DNA from: Orlajensenia sp037404875 | Lineage (GTDB): Bacteria; Actinomycetota; Actinomycetes; Actinomycetales; Microbacteriaceae | Assembly (NCBI RefSeq): GCF_037404875.1 | Contig: NZ_JBBELO010000032.1 | Location: 1-64,000, forward strand | Direction: 5' to 3' | Length of the DNA stretch: 64,000 nt | Shown here: positions 26,791 through 34,595 of the stretch, one piece after another | Position numbering within the stretch: position 1 is the first letter of the stretch | Layout: every line of letters starts with the position of its first letter | Program-made: the position numbers and the translations under genes | Notes under the pieces: generated by a model | Told to the model about the DNA's origin: nothing | Database searches by the model: none | What the model saw: only the letters and a program-made list of their open reading frames with translations

Positions 26791-27285
26791 TCAGTCGGGA
26801 CCGTTGGCGATGAGGCGCCCGGCGGCGTCGAGGCCTTCGCGCGTGCCCACGGCGACGATGACGTCACCGGGACGCAGAACCTCCTCGGGCGTCGGCGAGG
26901 GGATGACCGCACCGTCGCGCGTGATCGCCACGATCGAGACGTGGGTGCGCGTGCGCGTCTTCGTGTCTCCGAGGGGCCGGTTGATGAAGGGCGATGCCGA
27001 GCCGAGTTCGAGCTGTTCCGTGTAGAGGCCGGCCACGTCATCCGAGAGCCGGGTGATGCGGCTGATGGCCACGGAGGTTCCGAGCAGGTCGGCGATGGCC
27101 TCGGCCTCGTCTTCGGTGATCGGGATGCTGTCGCGGCAGGCATCGGGGTCGTCGACGTCGAAGATGCCCAGATTGCGCTCGCCGTCGCGGTACGTTACGA
27201 CGCTCAGTCGTCGACCGCTCTCCGTCACGAGATCGTGCCGCAGGCCGATGCCCGGCAGTTCGACCTTCTCGATGCGTACTCCCAC
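26791..27285 (-). CDS. TrkA-C (RCK_C) antiporter regulatory subunit, KhtT-like
   Basis: A 164-aa soluble protein. The N-terminal part (about 1-70, VRIEKVELPGIGLRHDLVT...) is the KhtT-type leader; residues about 80-160 are an RCK_C/TrkA-C ligand domain (EVLRPGDVIVAVGTREGLDAAGRL). In KhtT this domain binds c-di-AMP and gates the partner antiporter. GTG 27285 is 6 nt after TAGTTT, a leaderless start or a very short leader with GGAGG. It precedes the CPA2 gene by 15 nt: an operon regulator-antiporter-ThrE. Confidence 0.9.
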   Translation of the reverse strand: MGVRIEKVELPGIGLRHDLVTESGRRLSVVTYRDGERNLGIFDVDDPDACRDSIPITEDEAEAIADLLGTSVAISRITRLSDDVAGLYTEQLELGSASPFINRPLGDTKTRTRTHVSIVAITRDGAVIPSPTPEEVLRPGDVIVAVGTREGLDAAGRLIANGPD

Positions 27286-27294
27286 GCCTCCAAA

Positions 27295-28440
27295 CTACTC
27301 CGTGATCGGCCCCAACCATGCGTTCGCGACGGTGTTGTGGGCGGACTCCGCGTCGGAGGGGTGGAAGATGCCCGCGAGTACGTCGCGGTACAGGCGCCCC
27401 AGTTCGTTGCCGGCGAAGTACGAGCCGCCGCCGCTGACCCGGATCGCCTGGTCGACGACGTAGCGGGCGTTCTCGGTGGCCCGGATCTTCAGGCCGACCA
27501 GCTTCGGGAACCATTGGGAGCCGTGCGCAGCCTGCTCGTCCACGTCGCGGGCCAGACCGAACAGCTGCGGCGGGATGCCGTCCTGCGCGATCGCGGCATC
27601 CGCCACCCGCCACCGGATGTCGGGATCCTGCGCGTAGCTCTTGCCGTCGTTCTTGAGGGAGGTGCGGCGGCCGGCGGCCTCGACGGCGAGTTCCAGAGCC
27701 CGTTGGCCGACTCCGGTGTAGACCGCGGCGAGCAGGATCTCGAAGTTCGCGAAGATGGCGAAGATGAGGGGGTCGGGATTGGGTCCGGGGCTGAGGCGGC
27801 GGATGATGCGATTCGCAGGGGAGAAGGCGCCGTCGAGCACGGTGGACTGGCTCTGCGAGGCCCGCATCCCGAGGGTGTCCCAGTCGTCTCTCTGGGTCAC
27901 CTGCTCGCTGCGCTCGACGAAGCCGTAGACGATCTTGGGCGCATCCGCCGAGGTGGAGTCCAGGCCCATGGTGCCGAGGCGGGTCCACGCCGGAGAGAGC
28001 GAGGTGAAGATCTTGGTGCCGGTGAAGGTGTAGCCACCGTCGGGCTGCGGCTGGGCATCCGTTCGCGATCCGAAGAGCACGAGGTCGTTGCCGGCCTCGC
28101 TGATGCCGAAGCCGAAGACCTCGCCCGCGCCCGCCTCTTCGAGCAGCCAGTCGAGGGAGGCGTCGCCGCGCTCGTGAAGCACCTTCGCGACCCCGGTCCA
28201 GACGAGGTGCATGTTGACCGCCAGCGCCGTCGCGGGTGCCGCGGCGCCGAGTCGTACCTGTTCGGCGGCGGCCCGCTCGAGGGTGAGGCCGAGGCCGCCG
28301 AACTCCTGGGGAACCAGTGCCCTCAGGTAGCCGACGGCCACGAGCTCGTCGAAGTCCTCCTGGAAGAAGGCGTTGTCGCGGTCATACCCCGCGGCGCGAG
28401 AGCGGATGCGTTCGAGCAGTTCGTCGGAGAGCACGGTCAC
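27295..28440 (-). CDS. Acyl-CoA dehydrogenase family flavoprotein
   Basis: A 381-aa protein with the three-part acyl-CoA dehydrogenase fold: N-terminal helices to about 115, the beta domain with FGFGISEAGND and TFTGTKIFTSLSP, and the C-terminal helical domain ending YRDVLAGIFHPSDAESAHNTVANA. The C-terminus resembles the hydroxylase/desulfurization-type (SfnB/DszC-like) subgroup more than beta-oxidation enzymes, and no clear catalytic Glu at the usual place is obvious, so the reaction is uncertain. GTG 28440 is 6 nt after TAGGGT. The antiporter operon starts only 9 nt downstream but has its own -10. Confidence 0.85.
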   Translation of the reverse strand: MTVLSDELLERIRSRAAGYDRDNAFFQEDFDELVAVGYLRALVPQEFGGLGLTLERAAAEQVRLGAAAPATALAVNMHLVWTGVAKVLHERGDASLDWLLEEAGAGEVFGFGISEAGNDLVLFGSRTDAQPQPDGGYTFTGTKIFTSLSPAWTRLGTMGLDSTSADAPKIVYGFVERSEQVTQRDDWDTLGMRASQSQSTVLDGAFSPANRIIRRLSPGPNPDPLIFAIFANFEILLAAVYTGVGQRALELAVEAAGRRTSLKNDGKSYAQDPDIRWRVADAAIAQDGIPPQLFGLARDVDEQAAHGSQWFPKLVGLKIRATENARYVVDQAIRVSGGGSYFAGNELGRLYRDVLAGIFHPSDAESAHNTVANAWLGPITE

Positions 28441-28776
28441 ACGCCCACCCTAGTTCGCTGTTCCCGTCGTTGAATCGGCTGCCGGATCTCGATCATCACG
28501 AGTCGCGCCCCGGAGAGGCTGGGAGGCCGACACTGCGCAAGCAGTCGACGGCATGAGGCGGTTCGCATCGCTCGTGCGGGGGTCGAGTCGGCCGTCATGC
28601 CAATGGGCCGACGACGTGGAGTTGTTGGAGAGCCGGACACTCGACGGACACACTCAAGAGCTCGTGTATCGTCTCACCCTCAGGTAGTGGCGGGTGCGCC
28701 GCTCCGGATCTCGTCGGATGAGGAGTCTCGAGGCGATCGTCTGGCGCTGGTGCCTGGCAGGTGTTTCAATGCCTTC
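28441..28776. other. Intergenic gap, 336 nt
   Basis: This gap separates the divergent acyl-CoA dehydrogenase and small monooxygenase genes. It carries the acyl-CoA dehydrogenase -10 box (TAGGGT on the minus strand, 28447-28452). Frames across it lack RBS and codon bias, and I see no RNA gene or notable repeat. Confidence 0.6.
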
Positions 28777-29058
28777 ATGACCTACGCCGTCGTATCCGTG
28801 CACGCGCCCCATCCCGAACATCGTGCCGCCGTGTTGGACTCGATGCAACGCTACAGCCGAGTGGCTCGCCAGCAGCCCGGGTTGGTATGGACCGGCATCG
28901 TCGACGATGACAGTGGTCGTTTCGTTGGAATCGCCGTGTGGGAGTCGCCGGTTGCAGCGCAAGCCGCCTCCGCGGCGCTGATGGCCGAGGTCGGTGACGA
29001 CCCCTTCTCCACATGGGACGAAAAACCGATTGACGGGCTTCGAGGTGCCGTGTCGTAG
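28777..29058 (+). CDS. Antibiotic biosynthesis monooxygenase (ABM) family protein
   Basis: A 93-aa ferredoxin-like-fold protein of the ABM/YgiN type: opening strand YAVVSVHAPHPEHRAAVLDSM, central GLVWTGIVDDDSGRFVGIAVWES, then a helix. Relatives are small dimeric monooxygenases or haem-degrading enzymes, often with no cofactor. The start ATG 28777 is the first Met that gives a full domain; no convincing Shine-Dalgarno is present. The downstream SDR gene is convergent. Confidence 0.75.
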   Translation: MTYAVVSVHAPHPEHRAAVLDSMQRYSRVARQQPGLVWTGIVDDDSGRFVGIAVWESPVAAQAASAALMAEVGDDPFSTWDEKPIDGLRGAVS

Positions 29059-29130
29059 CGACAGCTCGGCCTGACGTCGCCAGCTGGAACTCAGCAAAAC
29101 CCGGCTTGTTCCGCGTTCGCATGCCGACCG

Positions 29131-30060
29131 CTATGCAGACGCCGTCGTCGCCTCAGGCCGGCGTCGAGTTCTGATCAAGCGGGTGATCCGGAGGTCGCTG
29201 AGCGTGAATCGACCGTCGGGCATTGCGGCACGGATGCTGGCTTCATCGAACCGACGCGTCGGGCGCAGCCCTTGGGGCAACTCCGGCGCGGGCGGAGCGG
29301 CTTCGCTCACGCCTTCGGCGAGCATCTGCGCTTGCGCTTTCGCGATGAGCGGCGTGATCATCAGCCATTCAGTGATCTGCGCGAGAGCCCGGATGGACCA
29401 GACGGGCGCGCGAACATACAGCGGGTGGCGGCCGGCAACGCCCGCGATGCGGCGGACGGCAGCGCCGAGCTCCAGTTCCTCGGCGCCCATGACGGCGACG
29501 GTGGGATCGGCGATCCGTCCGTCAAGGGCGGCGACCAGCACATCGACCGCGTCGGCGACGGCGACCGGCCGCACCATGCGTTCGGAGTAGCCGACGGTCG
29601 CGAAGACGGGAAACGTTCGCACGGCACGCGTCACGTGGTCGACCATGTGATCGCCTGGACCGTAGATCATTCCCGACTTCAGGATCGTGTAGTCGAGCCC
29701 TGAACCGCGCAGCATCTCCTCCGCAGCCCATTTCGTGTCGTGGTAACCGGATCCGCTGTCGGGTCGCGCGCGAAGGAAGCTGAGCATCACGATTCTCTTC
29801 ACTCCAGCGCGGCGAGCGGCTTCGATGACCGCACGCGTGCCTTCGACGTGGACCGCTTCGAAGGTTTGATCGCCGATCTCACGATTGATGCCGGCGCAGT
29901 GCGCGACGGCCTCGCATCCCGCGAAAGCGGCCGCGAGAGCATCGACATCGCGGACCGAAGTGCCGGTGCGGCGCGAGATGACCACGGTCTGTGCGGGATC
30001 CAACCGCTCAGCCAGGTGTCGACCGACGAATCCCGTCCCGCCGGTGATGGCTACCCGCAT
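29131..30060 (-). CDS. NAD(P)-binding Rossmann protein, atypical extended SDR
   Basis: A 309-aa protein. The N-terminal dinucleotide loop is GGTGFVGRHL (7-16), and the overall pattern (VHVEGTRAVIEAARRAGVKRIVMLS, about 90-114) fits the NDUFA9-like/NmrA-like atypical SDRs. An active-site Tyr/Lys is found at YHDTKWAAE. The C-terminal third may contact membranes or partner proteins. ATG 30060 follows AAGGAG. It is divergent from an ArsR-type regulator across a 67-bp AT-rich gap with a palindrome, so that regulator probably controls it. Confidence 0.88.
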   Translation of the reverse strand: MRVAITGGTGFVGRHLAERLDPAQTVVISRRTGTSVRDVDALAAAFAGCEAVAHCAGINREIGDQTFEAVHVEGTRAVIEAARRAGVKRIVMLSFLRARPDSGSGYHDTKWAAEEMLRGSGLDYTILKSGMIYGPGDHMVDHVTRAVRTFPVFATVGYSERMVRPVAVADAVDVLVAALDGRIADPTVAVMGAEELELGAAVRRIAGVAGRHPLYVRAPVWSIRALAQITEWLMITPLIAKAQAQMLAEGVSEAAPPAPELPQGLRPTRRFDEASIRAAMPDGRFTLSDLRITRLIRTRRRPEATTASA

Positions 30061-30072
30061 GGCGTATCTCCT

Positions 30073-30086
30073 TTGCTTATTAGCAA
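30073..30086. promoter_or_regulatory. Candidate ArsR operator in the SDR/arsR-like gap
   Basis: TTGC-TTATTA-GCAA is a perfect 4-bp inverted repeat around an AT core in the divergent gap, 12 nt from the SDR start. The arsR-like -10 box (TATATT, 30116-30121) lies on the other side of the gap. Confidence 0.45.
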
Positions 30087-30127
30087 TGAAGCTACACGAT
30101 ATTTAGTAAGAGTGCTATATTGCAAGC

Positions 30128-30454
30128 ATGGCAGATGCGGCGTCAGACATCTTCTCGGCCCTTGCGCACCCGACTCGTCGACAGATCCTGCAGGATCTGA
30201 AAGACGGCGAGCTGGCCGCGGGCGAGATCGCGGCCCGCTTCACAGCGACCGGGCCCACGATCTCTCGTCACCTGGCCGTGCTGAGGCAGGCCGGACTGGT
30301 GACTGAGCGACGTGATGCGAACCGCATCCTCTACTCGTTGGTGGGCGAACGACTCGCACTGTCCGTCGGAGACTTCCTCTCGACAGTGTGCCCCGAGCAG
30401 ATCGTGCTGCGAGAGGTCCGCAAGCGCAGCACCGGGCGTGCAGCGCTCGGTTGA
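30128..30454 (+). CDS. ArsR/SdpR-type winged-helix regulator
   Basis: A 108-aa winged-helix repressor: IFSALAHPTRRQILQDL (about 8-24) and the recognition helix TGPTISRHLAVLRQAGLV (about 40-57) are classical for the ArsR family. No cysteine pair for metal binding is present (only a lone Cys near the C-terminus), so it is more like the metal-free SdpR/YceK group. TATATT lies 6 nt before ATG 30128, giving a leaderless transcript. The likely target is the divergent SDR gene plus itself. Confidence 0.88.
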   Translation: MADAASDIFSALAHPTRRQILQDLKDGELAAGEIAARFTATGPTISRHLAVLRQAGLVTERRDANRILYSLVGERLALSVGDFLSTVCPEQIVLREVRKRSTGRAALG

Positions 30455-30468
30455 CTCAGGTCCTCGAC

Positions 30469-30738
30469 CTACCAGATGGTGCCGCCTCCGATGGAGATGC
30501 CGCCCCACGTGAGTGCGATGAAGATCGCCGCGAACACGACGGGCGCGATGCCCTTGCCGCTGCGGGCGAGCCCCTTGAGCAGGGCGATCACGGCGAGGAT
30601 CGCGGCGACGACCGAGAGGCCGCCGCCGAGGATCAGCCCGATGAACAAGGGGATGGGCATGAGCACGAGGCCGGCCAGCGCGATCCAGAATGCGGCCCAG
30701 GCGGTCGGATTGGAGCGCCGTTCGACGGAGTAGGACAT
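30469..30738 (-). CDS. Small membrane protein (DUF4190-like, 89 aa)
   Basis: An 89-aa protein with two or three hydrophobic helices: NPTAWAAFWIALAGLVLMPIP, LILGGGLSVVAAILAVIALLKG, and a C-terminal VFAAIFIALTWGG segment. The A-x-x-S/A-L-x-x-G pattern and the central KGLARSGKGIA loop recall DUF4190 proteins of actinomycetes. GATAAT sits 5 nt before ATG 30738. It lies downstream of, and in the same direction as, the DUF4349 lipoprotein gene. Function unknown. Confidence 0.75.
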   Translation of the reverse strand: MSYSVERRSNPTAWAAFWIALAGLVLMPIPLFIGLILGGGLSVVAAILAVIALLKGLARSGKGIAPVVFAAIFIALTWGGISIGGGTIW

Positions 30739-30793
30739 GCCTCATTATCTCTCGAGGGCGGCCCGGCGCCGGGTGCGGAGTGGATCGGCGGCT

Positions 30794-31666
30794 CTACTCG
30801 ACGACGGGAGGGGTGCCGCTTCCGCGACCGCGACGGGCCAGCCACACGATGCCGAGCACGATCGCGGCGATCACGACGAGAACGCCGATCCAGGGGAGCA
30901 GCACGCCGATGACGACGAGGGCTCCCGACAGGAACGCGATCACGGCCTGCCAACCGGCCACGAGCCCGTCCCAGAAGGAGTGGGGAGCGCCGGCTGCGAT
31001 GACTCCGGGTGCCGTGAAGGATGCGGAGAGTGTCGAGTAGGCGACCTGGTCGGCGATCGAGTCGCGTTGTGCGATGAGCGAGTCCAGCTCCGCCTGGCGC
31101 GCCGAGAGAGCATTCTCGATCTCGATGAGGTCGGCCGTGGTCGCCGCTTGCCCCATGAGCTGCTCGAGGCGCCCGACGGAGGTCTGCAGCGCAAGGATGC
31201 GCGCATCGACGTCCTTCTTCTGCTGGGTCACGTCGGCGGCCTGCGTCGTGTAGTCGCGCACATCGCCGAGGGCGCCGATCCGCTTCACGACGGCGTCGAA
31301 GTCATCCGCCGGAATGCGCAGCACGAGGTTCGCGCTCGCCGGTCGGTCCTCGCTCTGCGGCGACTGCGACCGCGACTCGACGCGGCCGCCGGCATCCGTG
31401 ACGATTGCTGCAGCCCGTTCGCCGGATGCGACGGGGTCGTCGGCCGTGACCGTCATCGAACCCGTCGTGATCACCTGCTGGGGCTGTACGGAGCCCGTCG
31501 ATGACGCCGAGCCGTCGGCGGCCTTCTCGGGGTCCTGTGCGACCTGCGGTGCGGACCCGCCCGCATCGGACGGGGCGCGCGAGTCGGCGCTGCTGCCCAG
31601 TGAGCAGCCGGAGAGCAGGAGCAGGGAGGCGACGGCGACGGTGGCGGCGGTCAATGCTCGATTCAT
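30794..31666 (-). CDS. DUF4349 lipoprotein
   Basis: A 290-aa envelope protein. The signal peptide ends in the lipobox LLSGC (Cys21), so it should be lipid-anchored outside the membrane. After a disordered linker the DUF4349 core runs from about 65 to 220 with a coiled-coil (DVTQQKKDVDARILALQTSVGRLEQLM), and a C-terminal membrane helix (about 245-278) with a basic cytoplasmic tail gives a second anchor. ATG 31666 is 6 nt after TACAGT; a GTG two codons upstream is less likely. Family members are envelope-stress linked, but the mechanism is unknown. Confidence 0.88.
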   Translation of the reverse strand: MNRALTAATVAVASLLLLSGCSLGSSADSRAPSDAGGSAPQVAQDPEKAADGSASSTGSVQPQQVITTGSMTVTADDPVASGERAAAIVTDAGGRVESRSQSPQSEDRPASANLVLRIPADDFDAVVKRIGALGDVRDYTTQAADVTQQKKDVDARILALQTSVGRLEQLMGQAATTADLIEIENALSARQAELDSLIAQRDSIADQVAYSTLSASFTAPGVIAAGAPHSFWDGLVAGWQAVIAFLSGALVVIGVLLPWIGVLVVIAAIVLGIVWLARRGRGSGTPPVVE

Positions 31667-31744
31667 GGCCACACTGTAGAACCGAACCGGAGTCGCCGGC
31701 GCTCTCGCGGCCGGATCGTGACATCACGATCGCGTATCGCGGTT

Positions 31745-32338
31745 TCAGTCCGAGAACAATCCGGATGCCGCGGCCAGATAGCCCTCGCCGTCGAAGTCGT
31801 CGATGATCGCACTCTGCACGATGTAGCCCTGGGCGAGACCGAGGCACACGGGCGTCTGCCGGTCGGCCAGAGCCTCGGCGTCATCGGCCGAGAGACGGGA
31901 CTCCTGGGTGTGCCACGCGATGAGGTAGGTGCGAAAGAGGTCGGTGATCTGCTGGACGACGCCATTCGCCAGCGTGCGCACGTCGAGGTCCTGGGCCGCG
32001 ACGGCCCAGAGCTGCACGAGCACGCGGGAGTCGCCGAACTCGCCGCGCATGCCCGAGATGAAGCGGCCAATGAGCTCCGCCGGCGACATCAGGCGATCGG
32101 CGCGCATCGCCTCGGCGACGTCGCGCGTGCGGCGACCGAGCACGTCGGAGACGACGGCCTGGATGAGCTCGTTCTTGCTCTTGTAGTGGCCGTAGATGGC
32201 TCCGGCAGACAGCCCGGACTCCGCGATGATGTCGGCCATCGTCGTCGCCTCGAAGCCCGTGCGGGCGAAGGAGCGCAGTGCGGCGGCGGCGATCTCGTGG
32301 CGGCGCGTCTCGCGATACTCCTCGGTGACCTTCGGCAT
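31745..32338 (-). CDS. TetR/AcrR family regulator
   Basis: A 197-aa repressor with a textbook N-terminal HTH (FARTGFEATTMADIIAESGLSAGAIYGHYKSK, about 23-54) of the BetI/QacR-like branch and a helical ligand domain. It begins at ATG 32338; an upstream in-frame codon would read through the operator. Two inverted repeats built on AAGAACG lie in the 90-bp gap to the divergent membrane-protein gene, so it very likely represses both itself and that gene. Confidence 0.92.
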   Translation of the reverse strand: MPKVTEEYRETRRHEIAAAALRSFARTGFEATTMADIIAESGLSAGAIYGHYKSKNELIQAVVSDVLGRRTRDVAEAMRADRLMSPAELIGRFISGMRGEFGDSRVLVQLWAVAAQDLDVRTLANGVVQQITDLFRTYLIAWHTQESRLSADDAEALADRQTPVCLGLAQGYIVQSAIIDDFDGEGYLAAASGLFSD

Positions 32339-32353
32339 CCTCACAGGATAAAA

Positions 32354-32369
32354 AAGAACGTTCGTTCTT
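32354..32369. promoter_or_regulatory. TetR operator 1
   Basis: AAGAACG-TT-CGTTCTT is a perfect 7-bp inverted repeat, 16 nt before the TetR start. Confidence 0.75.
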
Positions 32370-32397
32370 GACAAGGGCAACAGGCTGATTCACAATA

Positions 32398-32417
32398 AAG
32401 AACGATCATTCGTTTTA
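32398..32417. promoter_or_regulatory. TetR operator 2
   Basis: AACG-ATCATT-CGTT within AAGAACGATCATTCGTTTT repeats the half-site of operator 1 in looser form, 12 nt before the start of the divergent membrane-protein gene. Confidence 0.6.
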
Positions 32418-32428
32418 TAGGAGCTCCC

Positions 32429-33580
32429 ATGTCGTCACCCGTCATCACCGCCCCGCACACCAAGTGGGCTCGCGCGATCGGCATCGCCGTCGGTGCCTCT
32501 CTCATCGTCGCCGTCGTGGTGCTCGCATTCCTCTGGCCGAGCATTACCTCGAGCATCAAGTCGTTCCCCATCGCCGTCACGGGCGACGCGACGCAGGTCT
32601 CGTCGTTCACCGAAGCGCTCGACAAGAACGCGGAGGGGCGCTTCGACGTCACGACTCTCGACAGCCGGAGCGAGGCTGTCGACCGGATCGAATCGCGCGA
32701 CATCTATGGCGCCGTCGTGCTCGGGCAGAAGCCCGAGGTGCTGACCGCCTCCGCTGGCGGCACCGTGCAGACCCAGGTGATGGGCCAGCTGCAGTCGCAG
32801 CTGCAGATGCAGGTGAACTCTCTCACCGCCGCGGGCGTGCAGGCGGCCGTCGCGAAGACGAACGCCGCGGCCGAGGCCGGCCAACTCCCGCCTGCTCAGG
32901 CAGCGCAGATCATCGAGAAGGCGCTCTCGACCACCCCGGCGACCGTGAAGCTGACGGATGTCGTTCCGCTCGCGTCGACGGATTCCCGTGGCGTCGGCTT
33001 CGCGGCGGCGAGCTTTCCCATGGTGCTCGGCGGCATGCTGGGTGGCATCCTCATCTCGGTTCTCGTGGCCGGCGTCTGGCGTCGATTCGCGGCGATCCTC
33101 GCCTACTCCGTCATCGCGGGCTTCGGCCTGACCGCCATCCTGCAGCCGTGGTTCGGCATCCTGCAGGGCGACTTCCTCGTCAACGGTGCGGCCATGGCGC
33201 TGACACTGCTCGGAACCGGTGCCCTCATCGTCGGGGCCACGGCCGTGTTCGGCCGCATCGGCATCGCGGTCGGCTCGGTGATCACCATGTTCATCGGGAA
33301 CCCGATCTCGGCGGCGACCCAGCCCCTGCAGTTCCTTCCCGCGCCCTGGGGAGCGATCGGCCAGTTCTTCGTGCCGGGAGCGAGCACGACCCTGCTGCGC
33401 GATCTCTCGTACTTCCCCGACGCGAACGCCCTGCAGTCATGGCTCGTGCTCGCGGGATGGGCGCTCGTCGGCGTCGTGCTCATGTTCGTGGGCCACTTCC
33501 GCAGCCAGGAGGTGGTGCACGTCGAGAGCGCCATCGAGAAGCCGATGACGGGCTCCGCTCCGGTGATCGCAACGGCCTAG
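32429..33580 (+). CDS. YhgE/Pip/ABC-2-like membrane protein under TetR control
   Basis: A 383-aa membrane protein: one N-terminal helix (about 15-35), a large external domain (about 45-185) and a C-terminal bundle of about five helices (from 190). This layout is that of DUF3533/YhgE-Pip and ABC-2-type proteins, which are linked to efflux of lipids or toxic compounds. No ATPase is next to it. ATG 32429 follows AGGAG. The divergent TetR gene and two operators indicate inducible expression. Confidence 0.8.
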   Translation: MSSPVITAPHTKWARAIGIAVGASLIVAVVVLAFLWPSITSSIKSFPIAVTGDATQVSSFTEALDKNAEGRFDVTTLDSRSEAVDRIESRDIYGAVVLGQKPEVLTASAGGTVQTQVMGQLQSQLQMQVNSLTAAGVQAAVAKTNAAAEAGQLPPAQAAQIIEKALSTTPATVKLTDVVPLASTDSRGVGFAAASFPMVLGGMLGGILISVLVAGVWRRFAAILAYSVIAGFGLTAILQPWFGILQGDFLVNGAAMALTLLGTGALIVGATAVFGRIGIAVGSVITMFIGNPISAATQPLQFLPAPWGAIGQFFVPGASTTLLRDLSYFPDANALQSWLVLAGWALVGVVLMFVGHFRSQEVVHVESAIEKPMTGSAPVIATA

Positions 33581-33590
33581 TCTGGAACGC

Positions 33591-34574
33591 ATGGATCATC
33601 GCACCCTCGGCCGTACCGGCCGCACCGTCTCGGTCATCGGACTCGGCACCTGGCAGCTCGGAGCGGACTGGGGCGATGTGAGCATCGCGGATGCGCGCGA
33701 GGTGCTCTCCGCATCCGTCGAGGCGGGCGTGAGCTTCTTCGACACCGCGGATGTCTACGGAGACGGGCGCTCGGAGAGCATCATCGGCGACTTCCTCGCC
33801 GACAACCCGGGCCTGGATATCACGGTCGCGACCAAGATGGGTCGCCGCGTCGAGCAGCTTCCCGAGAACTACGTGCTCGAGAACTTCCGCGAGTGGACCG
33901 ATCGCTCGCGGCGCAACCTCGGCACCGAGACCCTCGACCTCGTGCAGCTGCACTGCCCGCCCGGCTCGGTGATCGCCAGCGGGGAGGTCTACGACGCGCT
34001 CGACACCCTGGTGCAGGAGAACGTGATCGCGAACTACGGCGTGAGCGTCGAGACCTCGGGCCAGGCTCTGGATGCGATCTCGCGCCCGGGCACCGCGACG
34101 GTGCAGATCATCCTGAACGCGTTCCGCCTCAAGCCGCTCGACGAGGTTCTGCCGGCGGCCCAGGCTGCCGGGGTCGGCATCATCGCTCGAGTGCCGCTGG
34201 CTTCCGGCCTGCTCTCGGGCAAGTACACCCGCGACACGACGTTCGCCCCCAACGACCACCGCAACTTCAACCGCGACGGCAGCGCCTTCGACGTGGGCGA
34301 GACCTTCTCGGGCGTGGGCTGGGAGAGGGGCCTCGAGGCCGCGCACGAGTTCGCCGACCTCGTGCCCGACGGCATCCCGACGGCGCAGGCAGCACTCGCC
34401 TGGGTGGCGCAGCTGCCCGGCGTGAGCAGCGTCATCCCCGGCGCCCGCACCCCCGATCAGGCGCGCTCGAACGCTGCCGCCGGCTCGCTGGCTCCGCTCG
34501 GTGAGTCCTTCAACGACGGCGTGCGCGACCTGTACGACCGCCGGCTGCGCGCCCAGATCCACCCGCGCTGGTAG
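33591..34574 (+). CDS. Aldo/keto reductase (AKR11/12-like)
   Basis: A 327-aa (alpha/beta)8 oxidoreductase. The catalytic set Asp/Tyr is at FFDTADVYGDGRSE, Lys at VATKMG and His at LVQLHCPP. The C-terminal NADPH-binding region (SSVIPGARTPDQARSNAAA) is intact. It should reduce aldehydes or ketones with NADPH; the physiological substrate is unknown. ATG 33591 is 7 nt after TAGTCT, which overlaps the end of the preceding membrane-protein gene, so it can be transcribed alone. Confidence 0.92.
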   Translation: MDHRTLGRTGRTVSVIGLGTWQLGADWGDVSIADAREVLSASVEAGVSFFDTADVYGDGRSESIIGDFLADNPGLDITVATKMGRRVEQLPENYVLENFREWTDRSRRNLGTETLDLVQLHCPPGSVIASGEVYDALDTLVQENVIANYGVSVETSGQALDAISRPGTATVQIILNAFRLKPLDEVLPAAQAAGVGIIARVPLASGLLSGKYTRDTTFAPNDHRNFNRDGSAFDVGETFSGVGWERGLEAAHEFADLVPDGIPTAQAALAWVAQLPGVSSVIPGARTPDQARSNAAAGSLAPLGESFNDGVRDLYDRRLRAQIHPRW

Positions 34575-34595
34575 CCCAGCGCCGTTCAGCCGATC

